64,000 nt of DNA from Plectrocnemia conspersa (Eukaryota > Arthropoda > Insecta > Trichoptera > Polycentropodidae): NCBI GenBank assembly GCA_009617715.1, contig VTFK01000216.1:310001-374000 (forward strand), given 5' to 3'. The position numbers and the translations under genes were made by a program. Shown in pieces: positions 51,501 through 62,520 of the stretch. Under the pieces are notes generated by a model. That model searched no databases. It saw nothing but the letters and a program-made list of their open reading frames with translations, and was not told the DNA's origin. Numbering within the stretch: position 1 is the stretch's first letter; every line of letters starts with the position of its first letter.

Positions 51501-54186
51501 TGACATCCCTGATTTTAAACCCAGAAATACTCCGAGTATCCCTCAAAGAAAATCTAAAAAAAACAGTCTAATATTTAAAAAATATAATAAACAAAATATT
51601 TTTAAAAATATGTCATTTCGGTGAAATCATATTGGAATACATTTTCACTGGTAGATATATATTTTTACCAATGAAAATATTATTTATCTGACATAGGCTA
51701 GTAAAATTATATGATTTAAACTTTTTCATATGTATTATAGTAATATATACATTTACATACTTATCATTATTTATTTACAAGCGATATATAAATGTTACAG
51801 TGAAAGTGTATTTTTCAGTGAAGTTATATTTTATATTTTTGCTAGTGAATTCCAAATACATTTTCAACGGTAGATAAATATTTCTACTACCAAAAATATA
51901 ATTTAACTGATGGGCACTAGAGAAAATATATGCTACTTGAAAATGTCTATAAAACGCAATTTGACAGTTGCTGTTCAAACCTAAACCTAACCTACACAAA
52001 TTAACCAAACCCAACTAGCCCTAATAAAAGTTTTAAAACTAATCACAGTTTTAGAACTTTCATTAGGTCAATTCCAAAATTCAAATTAAGCCAACTCAAC
52101 TCTCATGGAAAAATAAACGAAAGAAGAAGTATGGACAGATGTCGCATCTCGCATATTGCTCCATAGTTTGTCTGCACTTCGATATTACACTATTTAAAAA
52201 ATATAATAGCTATCCTTACCGATATTACTATTGACTTCTGATATTAGAGTATTGGTCAAAGTGTATTCAAACCGAATTTTGGTCAATGGGAGGACGCAAA
52301 AACAATTATTACTTCTCAGAAATCAAAAATCCACGTCAAAAGCAATAAAATCGTGTTAGTGCCATCTCGACGGCGACGGCACCAACTTATATAGTATCTA
52401 CTATTAACACTTTTATACATAAATAATCATCATACTTCAGCATTATTTCCGAGATCTTGATCTGAAGCTTTCAGAGTGACTATGGTAGAACCTTGCGACG
52501 CTCCTTCTCTGATAGATGCTTCATATTCTTGCAGTTCAAATACTGGCGTGTGATCATTGCAATCCAAAACATTAACCTATAATTTTTATAATCAAATAAT
52601 GTATAGTATATTATAAATATATACGATTTCAATCAATATCAGTCATATGCGTTTTGTATGGTTTCTTAATTATTATATGAACACTAAAATAAGTAATCTA
52701 TAAGACTCTTCTTTACGTTAAATTAAATACAGTAAAATAGAAAAATATGTCTGATATGATTGATATTAAATACAAATATTACTTGTAATGTAGTAGTTCC
52801 AGATCTAGGCGGAAAGCTATCATCTATTGCAATGATTTTAAAGTAATGCACATCCACGAGTTCTCGGTCCAGTTTAGTTAAAGTCGTCACTACACCCATC
52901 TTAGTATCAATAGCAAACATTCCTTGAGATCTAGCGTCTAATAAGCTAGACATTGAGTATGTGACCGGACTGTTTTCAGGATCTCTAGCTCTGACTGTCG
53001 TCACTACGGCTCCTGGTTCTTGCTCTTCTGCTACGGAAGCAACATACAGGGCTTGCTCAAAGAACGGCGATTGATTCCTCAGCTCTCTACGTACTCTCTT
53101 AGCGATATCGGTATCGTTGAATTCTTGATGATGATACACAATCTTCAATCGATGATCAGTGTCTATGATATCTGGACGATCGCATTTATAGTTAAAGAAT
53201 ATAGTGACTTTCCACATGCGTTCTTGAATGCATAGATCATCACTTGCTACTAAATCGCCTTGAGAGGATTCAATCTTGAATCTCAAATCGTCGACGTCTA
53301 AGAACGTAACTTTACAATGTTGTTGGATAGTTTTGGGTAAGAAAGCCGATAATGAATTTATATATTGAGATTCTTTCAAGCAGATCTGATTCCATTTATC
53401 GGCTGTCGGTATAGCAAAACTAGCATACGTCTCAGAGATCCATTGCTTAGCGACTGATAGTTTAGTATGAATTGCCATATCAAACGGATAGTTCCTTCTT
53501 CTTCTACTTTTGTGAACATGAGCCATTTGAAATGCATAATGATCTGTTTCTCTTTTATAACGTTCATGATGATATTCTTCATCTTCTAACAATCTCACGT
53601 CCATGTTATCGTATTCAAAATCAAAATTTAAACTTCTCTTCTCCCTATGAACGTAATCATCAGATTCTACATATTCATAGTCGCTCTTTACATCATCGTC
53701 CAGATGTTCGTTATCAAATTCATCCGGATCTAATTCGTGTTCATTATCATCAGGATGATAGTTATTCTCTAAATTATTCTCATAACCGCAATTCGGTCCA
53801 GTTATTAATATACGAAGAGGTAAACTGTAATAATCTATATCTCTAATCCTATTTGACGTTGAATCAATATATAGAGTGAATAGATTAGGATATAAGACTC
53901 CATCGCACCGGAGACGTTTCCTCAAGATAACTAATCCGGTCTTGGGATCTATGTGAAAGATGTGGTGGACAAAGTTGGCCGTTCGATGCACGTTTATGGT
54001 GTAATGACGCTCCGAGCCTAGCTTGTACACCGAAGAGTCGAAGATGGCCTCTCCGGCCGGCGTGGAATCTTTCACGATCAGTAGATACTGAGCCGAGTGT
54101 TGTACGAAAGCCGCTAGTATTAAGGCGGCGAGGTAGAGCCGCGGTCCAGTGCCGGAGACCGCCCATGATGGATGCCGTATTACCAT
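36554..54186 (-). CDS. stan: Starry night / Flamingo, seven-pass cadherin (CELSR family, adhesion GPCR)
   Basis: I reconstruct 37 coding exons, about 3478 residues: 54186-52783, 52576-52436, 51129-50930, 50844-50552, 50486-50344, 50281-48629, 48557-48425, 48353-48154, 48089-47937, 47088-46553, 46494-46290, 46217-46075, 46002-45868, 45712-45558, 45500-45334, 45260-44982, 44909-44796, 44715-44538, 43864-43725, 43659-43476, 43410-43204, 43133-42737, 42667-42339, 41620-41426, 41360-40916, 40847-40706, 40642-40421, 40350-40130, 40065-39919, 39855-39439, 39371-39256, 39199-39041, 38880-38776, 38701-38087, 38023-37952, 36969-36918, 36593-36554. The ATG at 54186 follows an in-frame stop and starts a signal peptide. 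Then come nine cadherin repeats (about 370-1390, DVNDN linkers), EGF and laminin-G modules (1440-2080), laminin-EGF, HRM (2185-2254), GAIN with GPS CTCNHLSTYAVL (near 2745), seven membrane segments (2760-3030) and a Ser-rich tail ending ETRV. It mediates homophilic adhesion in planar polarity. Two single-base frame breaks (exons 21 and 23) look like errors. Confidence 0.95.
36905..36917 (-). promoter_or_regulatory. Splice donor overlapping a stop codon at the last stan intron
   Basis: The donor GTGAGT begins at 36917. If it is not used, the frame reads AGC GAG TGA and stops at once, giving a tail that ends AETSE. If it is used, the 324-base intron joins to 36593-36554, giving a tail that ends TEDDAETRV, a class I PDZ ligand. 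One splicing choice therefore decides whether the receptor can bind PDZ proteins. Confidence 0.7.
36970..37951 (-). other. Stan intron containing a SINE
   Basis: This 982-base intron lies between coding exons 35 and 36. The SINE at 37121-37366 fills a quarter of it. Sequence at about 37550-37880 is less AT-rich than other introns and may be another old repeat, but I could not identify it. Confidence 0.5.
37121..37366 (+). mobile_element. tRNA-derived SINE, family A
   Basis: The head contains GGAATAGCGTAGTCTA (A-box-like) and, 40 bases on, TTTCGAGCCCC (B-box-like), as in RNA polymerase III promoters derived from tRNA. The body ends GTTACAACAGAAGATTTAAT and then a short (AAAT)n tail to 37366. 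Partial copies occur at 59675-59745 (head) and about 9003-9102 (tail). It lies in a stan intron, antisense to the gene. Confidence 0.75.
41621..42338 (-). other. Stan intron with a perfect palindrome
   Basis: This 718-base AT-rich intron lies between coding exons 23 and 24. Its only notable feature is the 54-bp palindrome next to the donor. Confidence 0.6.
42258..42311. repeat. Perfect 54-bp palindrome with no spacer
   Basis: Arms of 27 bases, 42258-42284 and 42285-42311, are exact reverse complements with the centre at AACA|TGTT. It begins 28 bases inside the intron from the stan exon 23 donor (exon end 42339). In the pre-mRNA it would make a long perfect stem close to the 5' splice site. 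Confidence 0.95.
42602..42610 (-). other. Probable one-base deletion in stan exon 23
   Basis: A run of seven A (minus strand; T run at 42599-42605) separates two reading frames. Before it the frame reads ESIYGFETSH. After it the open frame is shifted by one and reads KPILPQTEPYTTEKVILP and on to the exon end in correct phase. Exon length (329) is one short of the length the phases demand. Confidence 0.8.
43284..43300 (-). other. Probable one-base insertion in stan exon 21 (HRM domain)
   Basis: The frame reads ASRACGPSDR, then must shift by one base to reach PPWREPNMFNCTSPAFIQL, the clearly conserved end of the hormone-receptor motif (human GWLEPDLFNCTSPAF). The exon is 207 bases where phases call for 206. 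Confidence 0.8.
43865..44537 (-). other. Stan intron, nothing recognised
   Basis: A 673-base intron between coding exons 18 and 19. No repeat or gene is recognised in it. Confidence 0.5.
47089..47936 (-). other. Stan intron, nothing recognised
   Basis: An 848-base AT-rich intron between coding exons 9 and 10. Open frames inside it are short and have no recognisable content. Confidence 0.5.
51130..52435 (-). other. Stan intron built largely of repeats
   Basis: A 1.3-kb intron between coding exons 2 and 3. AGTGGCGGATTTACGCATAGG at about 51155 has the form of a hAT-type terminus. The greater part is copy 2 of the interspersed repeat. Confidence 0.55.
51699..52375 (+). repeat. Interspersed repeat, copy 2 (uninterrupted)
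   Basis: Matches 21397-22430 in the same orientation but lacks the hAT insertion. CTAGTAAAATTATATGA near 51699 continues directly through TTTTTCATA..TAGTAATATATAC, showing the empty site. The block ACCTAACCTACACAAATTAACC is shared. At its right end it keeps only one arm of the hairpin seen in copy 1. It has no coding potential. Confidence 0.72.
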
Positions 54187-54260
54187 TTTCAACCAGACGG
54201 TCACTATCTACCTCTTCTTATGGTACTTCTGTTGTGCAGCGAGGTGTTTGGTAACATTTT
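54187..54260 (-). other. 5'UTR part of the first coding exon of stan
   Basis: On the minus strand an acceptor (TTTGTTACAG) ends at 54261, so the first coding exon carries about 74 bases of leader. At least one non-coding exon must lie upstream; I could not place it. Confidence 0.55.
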
Positions 54261-57200
54261 CTGTAACAAAATAAATGGGGTGATGTTAAATAAAATTTAT
54301 TTGGCTTCCGTAACATAGTAAGGGCGACTTAATGAAAATTTAAAACTGTGAAATTGACATACATACATATGTATTATACATGCATAGGTATTATGAAGGA
54401 TTTTAAAAATGCTATATACCCTCGATATGCATGTAAGTAAATGACCCTGATATTTGATATCATGCATCGCTGTCTGGTAAATAAAACCTGTTATTCTGTA
54501 ACGGTGTTGAAATTCATACTTAAATTTGATATCAAATGATATAAAAAAATAATTTATGAAATAAAATCGATGACTCTATTATAATATTGTAAATACAATC
54601 TTTGTTATTAAAATTAGAAATTGAAAAATCAGAGGAAAGCTAACCAAACCGACTCTAGATCATGTAAATAAAAAAGTAATAAACTTAAGAAGCAACCTAA
54701 GTTTAATGTAACCAAATTTTTACAGTTGCACAGATTTAAAATCAAAAACATTTATAATTTTAAGGAAAACGGTATTGTATATCAATAAAATTATTAATTG
54801 ATAAGCTTATTATTTATTTTATAAATGTACCTTCAGGATATAGAATAATTTTTAAAGAGATAAAAATTAATCAGATAATTAGAACATTTAGTATCTTTGG
54901 ACAAGCAATAGTTAGCCTTTACTTTCCTGTGATGTACACCAAGTGTACATAAATATGTCGAATCAAATGTTAACATTTTAGGTATTCCTCTGTGTTACAA
55001 TTACATACTAAATTGGGTAGTTATAATATACAAGTAATTATCATAAATGACAAAAATAAATATTCCATCAACAAAATCGGGTATCAATTCACCAATACAG
55101 TTAAATAAATGATTGTTGCCAGACAATATTTATTTTGCTTTGCATGAGTGATGTTCAGAAATTTTCAACTAGATTTATCAATATACTATATGGTTTCGAC
55201 TTTGATTATTATTATAATAATTATTTCATTATAAAACTCGTGTTTCATAAATTTTAAATAACTAATTTTAAATGTACACTGAGTTTACATCACCGAAGAG
55301 CGCGGATTTTTTTGGCACTGTAAGTAAGGGAAAGTTAAAAAGCACTAGATAATAATATTTTACCACAAAAATAAGATCAGTTGGTTGGTATGTATTACAT
55401 TATTTGTTGATATATTTTAAATCTGTATTTTTTCTTTAAATGATATAATTTTGTAAACATCGTCAATTTAGTTTTGGAAAAATTCCACAAAAATTATTGC
55501 TTTTGCTTTGCAAAATATTTAACTTAATAATATGATGAATATATAATACATTTCTTATTTGGAAAATTTAAATCAGTATTAAAATCATATCGGTAAGCAA
55601 AAAATATATAGTAAAATTTAAAATATCACAAAAGCAATAAATATATTTTGCATTAAATGGTACATTTTCTGATCTGAAAAAATAATATTTTTGACTTGTC
55701 AACTTATTCACGCCCAACACTGATATAATCTAGAGCCCAAAAAAAATAAGAAATGCAATATATTTTATTAAAAGAATAAGGACTACCTTTTCCTATCCAT
55801 AATATTGAATTAGCTGAATTCAGAATCAGTGCAGTGCCTTGAGGTAAAAACTTTTTCCTTTATAAATAATTTAAATTAAGAAAACGTTTTCCATTACTTT
55901 TGGATTCGCCTTAATTCACAATGCCGCGTCTTAAATTAAACGCACATATGCTTACCCGGAAAAGCCGAAAAGTTAAAAAATTACAACGCCAGCACCGCGA
56001 ATGACAGGCTTTCATTAACCTTTGACTTCTCCTTTTCTTTACCCTCAGCCCGAAAAGTTCAAAAGCGCACAGGCCTAACTTTAATTCAATTCTTACAATC
56101 GCTTAACTTTTGAAATTGGATTCTGCGCTCCAAATTTTTATCCCAAATAAAGCCAAATCGCGTGACTTTGGCAATTCGTGTGTTGAGTCATTATCAAATT
56201 TTCGCATTTATCGCGGGGGAGATCACGTGCTGGAAAGCGACCTTTTTATTATATTGTATATTTTACCGTATCATATTTTTGACCTCAAGTACTATTTTGT
56301 GCTGGCATAGTGAGTGTGTGTTGAAATGACAGAAAAAATGTATTTTTTATGGCTTATGACACATTTCTAATTATACTTTTGTATACACTTGAATTAATTT
56401 TATAAATTCATCCCGTATGACAGCTTCGTTATCTTCATGATCTAAATTAATCCCTAAAATATTGTGCTTTTATGTATATGATATATAGTGTGTTGGTAAA
56501 ATAAATTTTATATACAACCTTGTTCCTAATAATGTTGCATAATAATTCATAAGTGCAGTATATACTTTGATACTAAGTGATGAATAATAAGCATGGAATA
56601 GTTTTATTCATATAAACAAATATAGATGAACAACATTCAAACGATTCACACGCGCGAATCTTTTCTACGTTAAGACTGAATCGTAGCGATAATTTAATTG
56701 AATTCAGGTTTTAATCATATTTTGAATTTATATTAAATATTAATCAAAGGCTCCGTGCTTCTAAATTTTAACAAAAAGCTTCTCGTTGAATAAATGATTG
56801 AAATATCTCTTGTATGTGCAAAGTACATAACATATGTTTCCATGTATACAACGGTACATCCACCTTACACGGTTTCGGAAAATATTTCAGATTTATTTCG
56901 CAAAGCTTTTAGCACACGTTCGTTTCAAACATTTTTTACAATTTCCTGATTTTCCTATTCTACGCTTTGTTTCTGGCCGGCACGTGTGAAACAATAATTT
57001 TTCATCTACCTCAACTTCGGGGTCACACGTATCGGCAATACGTCGATTATTTATCCGTTCAGGTGGGGCAGATCCAAGTAGAGATTTAGCATAATATCGT
57101 AGCGCAAAAATGTGAAAAGTTGTAGAAGGCGCATTCTCACATTTATAATTCCGGCTCGCGCGCTGCGGGGACCAATAAAAGATACAAGACGACATATAAA

Positions 57201-57914
57201 GCCGAAAATTTACGAGCAATTTCGCGTGGAACACGGCGAATAAGGACGGTAGAAACGCAAGGGGGACCGGTACAATTTCATAATAAAACCCGAAAATCGA
57301 TAATGCATACCGGGAACTTTCAGGAAACGCAACCGAGGCGAAGAAGGGGGCCCGAAAGTCAAGAATTCGGCGGAAGAGGGAGGAGAGACCGGAAACGATG
57401 CGCTAGAATCCGATTCAAATCACAGAAATGAAAAAGTAATCTACGCTCATAAATCATGAATTTTGACTGTTAAATTATACGAATTTAATAGAATTGAGAA
57501 CTGTAAAAAAATATTGCATGGCTTTCGCAAAATAAGAGAGAGCAAGTCGAGGGGTTTACTTAAACCAATCGTTGTAATACAGTATATATATACAATTAAG
57601 AATAAAAATGTTCACAAACATAATACATATCAAAAGCCTCACAGGAATCGACTTATGGGAAGGAGAACAAACTATATGGTTTACTTTAATAAATTGAAAT
57701 GAAGTACATAATATTTGTGCTAGAAAAATAAGGGACTTTTCATTTTATTAAATGAAAATATCATTTCATCGTGTATTCGAATGATTGTCCAACTATTTGT
57801 AAAATAATATTTTTAATTTCTAAGCACCCCAAAAACCGACTAACTCTAAAAATATATTTGTTTCAATTATTTCTAAAGTCATTGTATATTATAATAATTA
57901 TTTTTTCTTAGATG

Positions 57915-57955
57915 TAAGGTTGCTTTATCTACAAGTTGTGGATAAAGCAACCTTA
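57915..57955. repeat. 41-bp hairpin
   Basis: Arms TAAGGTTGCTTTATC and GATAAAGCAACCTTA are exact inverses. Inside, ACAA/TTGT pair after one mismatch, leaving a single-base loop centred on 57935. Confidence 0.9.
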
Positions 57956-58231
57956 AATCATATTTAAAAAAGGCAATGTTTTTAAATACTAGATATAAAT
58001 ACTATTAATATAGGAAACATTTATATGAAACTAGGTCACCAGATTATGTTTCCAGAGTGCAGCGTTCTATCTCAAAATTTAACCGATGCGACTTGGCTAT
58101 ATGGATAATCAAAAGAGTGATGGATAAAAGGTGAAAGCATAGTTTCCCAATAATTCAATACTTAATGTTTAAAACGATATTTTTTGTTGATGATAAAAAA
58201 AATGCCATAGGATACAATATTTATTTATTTA

Positions 58232-58520
58232 TTTATTGTAACATGACAGACTTTAGCCCAATGTGTTACAACAGGATGAACACAAACAACAACTACTAAT
58301 TAGTGAGACAGTAGTATATATTGTAACTATTATTACCGCTTATAATAAATAAATGTCACTATGCGTGACGTAGATCAATTATATATTAATTATTCATCTC
58401 TATATTCATCCTTGAGATAAGGAAAATCTAATAAAACATAGTTTGGGAAAATCGATCGGAATTATATGTATATAATAATGGCTAATTCTGATCTTCTATA
58501 TAAGAAAGAAATTAAAAAAT
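58232..58520 (-). mobile_element. SINE family B copy with a family A-like tail
   Basis: From about 58336 on, the sequence follows the 62275 copy (AAATAAATGTCACTATG, CGGAATTATA, CTAATTCTGATCTTC). The first 50 bases instead are the inverse of the family A tail: TTATTTATTTATTG, then GTAACATGACAGAC and CCCAATG.GTTACAACA. The tRNA-like head is not recognisable. Confidence 0.6.
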
Positions 58521-59674
58521 GATTCATGTATTTTATGTATTAGTCACCGATTTACATCAATGGTTTATCGCGTTGTTTGGAAAACCATTACTTAATCAGT
58601 ACAGTAAAAGAATATATTTCTTGTCTTCTGTGTTACAGATAAATAGAAAGATAATCTTTGAGAATTATACAGTATTATGGATAAGTACTATATATTGCTA
58701 ATTAAGAAATCTTTCATAAATTATAGACAGAAAAATAACGTTCAGTACGCGGTCGTAATAATATTAAATTAATTGGCGCCGGAGCGCAAATGCGGTCTAA
58801 ACGTCGCAAATCACCGCCATTAACTCCCAAAACCAGAATTGCCACTCTGGCGCGCTTAAATCAAAAGAGGGGTAATTATTAAAATTAACGCGCGGTGTAT
58901 TACAAGCGTTTTAATATGCTCGCACGACACGTGTGTGCCATCTTTCAAAGTTTTCCTACGCAAAAACAGTTGCGAATGTAGATTTTCATCTTATTAAGTT
59001 TAAAGTACATCATAACGGCAAGTATCAAATTACTCGAGTATATGTATAATTATTGCACCACGAAGCCTGGGATAGGTCGTGAGATTAATTAGAATGTATG
59101 TTCATCATAAAAATTTCAGAAAATAAAATGGTATATAATGATCATGTTCGTTTCTTGACGATTATGTCCTCTCTCGGAATGCGAATCGCCATATGAATAT
59201 TATATGTATACATAATGACTTTTTATGTATTTTTTTATTATACCCTGATGATAATAAAATGACGTCTCGTTCAAAAGGCTGATGTCCGACAAGATATTGA
59301 TCGTGGAAACAACGACTTCATTTTTTGTTTGAAAATAATCCTGAGGCGTAAAATAAAAAGAAGGTGGTGCTTATCTGCGTGTATAATTTTGGTTTTAAAA
59401 ATTGGATTTTCTGGATGAGGAAAGGAAGAGAAAAAAGTGTGTATAGAATGTGCAACAATGAAAAGAAAACGTACTTTTTGATGTTAGCAACGCGAGGGTC
59501 GCAAACGGCGTAAACCTTTGTGTATTGTCGTAAACCGCACCATATTTTCTAGGAGAAATGGATTTTATTTTCCGTAAATATATATTTTTCTTTATGAAAA
59601 TATGTGGCATTCTGCCATTGCAACTTCTGATAAAACTAAATACAACTCACTTGTTTTATTTTTAAATATATTAT

Positions 59675-59745
59675 AAAGGACGGAATAGCGTACTTAGTCC
59701 GTAACGTCTCAGACTATTTAGCAACTCTAAAATTGCGGGTTCACA
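59675..59745 (+). mobile_element. SINE family A head fragment
   Basis: AAAGGACGGAATAGCGTA and AACGTCTCAGACTA match the head of the SINE at 37121, then the similarity fades after a degenerate B box (GCGGGTTCAC). Confidence 0.65.
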
Positions 59746-62274
59746 AGTAAAATACTTATTACTTTATAAATGGTTTAAAATGGGCTAAATGTATTAACTA
59801 ATTAATATAAAAATTATTATAAATTTACATGATTTTTAATACAATTATTAGCATATTGATTTTTAAAAAAAAACAACGCTAATTCAGAGTAATTATTTTT
59901 TTCTTAAATTTATTTATCAGATTTTTTCATATTAAATGACAATTTTTTTTAAATAATATATCTAAAACGCTACATTTTTAAACTTAAATTTTATTACTTA
60001 AAATTTTATTACCGATTTAACCATGAATGAAACCCTTACTTAAACAAATCTCCACTTTTAGAGGATGTGAAGTCGTCAAAGGTTTTAATAATATCAATCT
60101 GATAATTGAATTTCATATTTCAAATAAATTGTATATGTGATAATCTGTAGAAAAAAAGTCTGGTAAATGTGGGGGAAAAAACAAAATTTTCATTTCTAAT
60201 AACAAATTATTTCTCGAGAATATCTCAAGAAAAATGCCAAACCGAGAATTATCATTGGGTCAATTTAAATGATTGCAATATACAAAATAATTGTTCCATA
60301 AAACGAAAATAATTGTTCCATAAGTTCCAGTGAACACCTTATTTTTTGAACAAATTGTTTTGAATAATAATCCGAGGATTGATGCACAAACAATTTGTTT
60401 TATAAAGCAAAGTATTTATTTAAATGCACATATCTCGCAAAATAATTTCCAGTTAAATAGCACCGATTCTTATATCTCAAAATATATTAAATTTTCATTA
60501 ATTTTTTTATTATTTTTTCTTAAATTATAATACATTTATACGTATATTTTAAAATGTTTTACAACCATTACATTTTTTTACCGCTGCATAAGAAAGGATA
60601 AGTCCGTTCCAGATGTTTCAAAATATGAATGTTTTTAATAAAAGACAGAAGTATTTTAAGAGCGAAAAACTGCTCTAATTGACTTTATCGGCAGATTTCA
60701 AAAATTAATGAGGGCTTTCCACAGAGCTACGCTATCGAGTTTTAACTCGTACAAAAAAGGGTACGTAAAACTTTTTCAACACCATGCAATAGGCAAAAAA
60801 TATATAAATAAAACAAGTCAAAATAAGTAACACAACATCACTTTATAAAAAAAAATAAAAAATGTTATTTACTAGTAAGATTTTGTTCTAATGACGATTC
60901 GTTTTAAATTAACTAAATCGTAAACTCTTCTTTTCAATATAGCATTATAGCTTAAAACCTATATATTTTATTTGCATCACATCACTGCTTTATTCCATTT
61001 TAACGCAAAATTATTATTTAGCATGTGATTTCTGATAATATTTGTATATTTTGATCGAATCCGAATCTGTATATATATCCTAGTATTTTTTTATAGGATC
61101 GTTGGGATACAATTAATTGCATTTTCGGCGTAGCGCGTCTATTCAGTGAAGCACATTTTTATTTTTACTAAGAGGCAAAAACTTCGGTTGCGAGCTTTAG
61201 AGTGCCCTAGAGAGTCGCGATCAAGTCCCTTATTCTTGGCCGTCGCGGCTAAGGACGTCAGTGCTCTAAAACGCTCCTTTTGCATGAGCCATCCAGCTTC
61301 TTAACGAGCTTGTCAAACATTAGGATGTTTTTGGCGTGCACCATAATCTATTTTAAGTGCATCATAATTGTTTTTTTTATTACATTTATACAAATTATGC
61401 TTTATTTAATTTTTTACTGTTTTCTTACATTATTATTATAATATTTTTTTTTATAAATAGCTTTTCTAAGTTTGTTTGCTAGTTTATATTAATATAATAC
61501 ATAACTTTAAATAGAGATTTTATATGCTCGTATTATGTAGTCGCATTTATTTTTATTTTTATGATAAAAATATGTTTATCTCCAAGAAGAATTGTTTAAA
61601 TAAATTTATTTGAAAATCCCATGACTTAAAATATTAAACTTTTAACGGCACACTTTACAACTTCATCGCGGCAATGAAACATAATTTTATTGTCGCTTCT
61701 AAAATGGCGCTTTTAAAAAGCGACGCGAAATTTTCAGCACTCGTTTAATAATAATAATGTTTTAAAACACGCGATAAGGCAAACGTCCTACAAAATAAAA
61801 CGCACTACTATAAAAAATAAATAAACGAGACGCTGATAATAACTTTTATTAAAACAAAAAAGAAAGCTGTTTTATTATATTATGTGAAAAATATGTGTGC
61901 CGTTTACGAGCGAGCGTAAAAGTGGAAAATCCGATGAGTCGGAAAAACGTATATGCGGTACCACTTGCAGCTCCGTTACACCTTACGGGGGAAATTTCCT
62001 GCCGTGAAAATATATATTTGCATTTTTCAATTAACAATGTCACGTGGAAACACCCCCAGGGCTACGTGTTGTGTACAGAGCGTACACCAAAGCATACATG
62101 ACTTAATACTGGTAAACTTTTAATTAAATTTTAATTATATGCAGATTTTTTTGCATCTAAATATTAACTTTCCATAATGTGATAAATGCCGCTGCCGTAA
62201 AACGGAATAAATGTTAATAAATAAACATAGACACAGCGCGCATAGAAGTGTTTTAATATGGAAAAACTTCGAGA

Positions 62275-62520
62275 CATTTATTTATTTATTAAAAATTTAC
62301 AATCAATAAATGTCACTATGTATAACCAAGCTTGATGTTATTATTCATCACAATATTCATACGTAAGATTAGCAAAATCTAGGCGATTAAATCTGTGATG
62401 ATCGGTCGGAATTATAATTATATATAATAATCACTAATTCTGATCTTCAAGACATAACAAAAATTAAAAAGTACTGAATTCTTTTAAGTATAAGTCTATC
62501 GTGCTGATTATTTTATTTGT
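62275..62520 (-). mobile_element. SINE family B copy
   Basis: Shares AATAAATGTCACTATG with 58336, and GGAATTATAATTATAT, ATAATCACTAATTC and a short block ending TCGTGCTG with 18480-18706. The tRNA-like head is mostly lost. Confidence 0.6.

Noticed and set aside
53472..53846. 124-codon plus-strand open frame
   Set aside because: Antisense to the first coding exon of stan, which is clearly the real gene.
56893..57234. 113-codon minus-strand open frame upstream of stan
   Set aside because: Basic, low-quality composition with no domain; overlaps a non-coding GC-elevated island.
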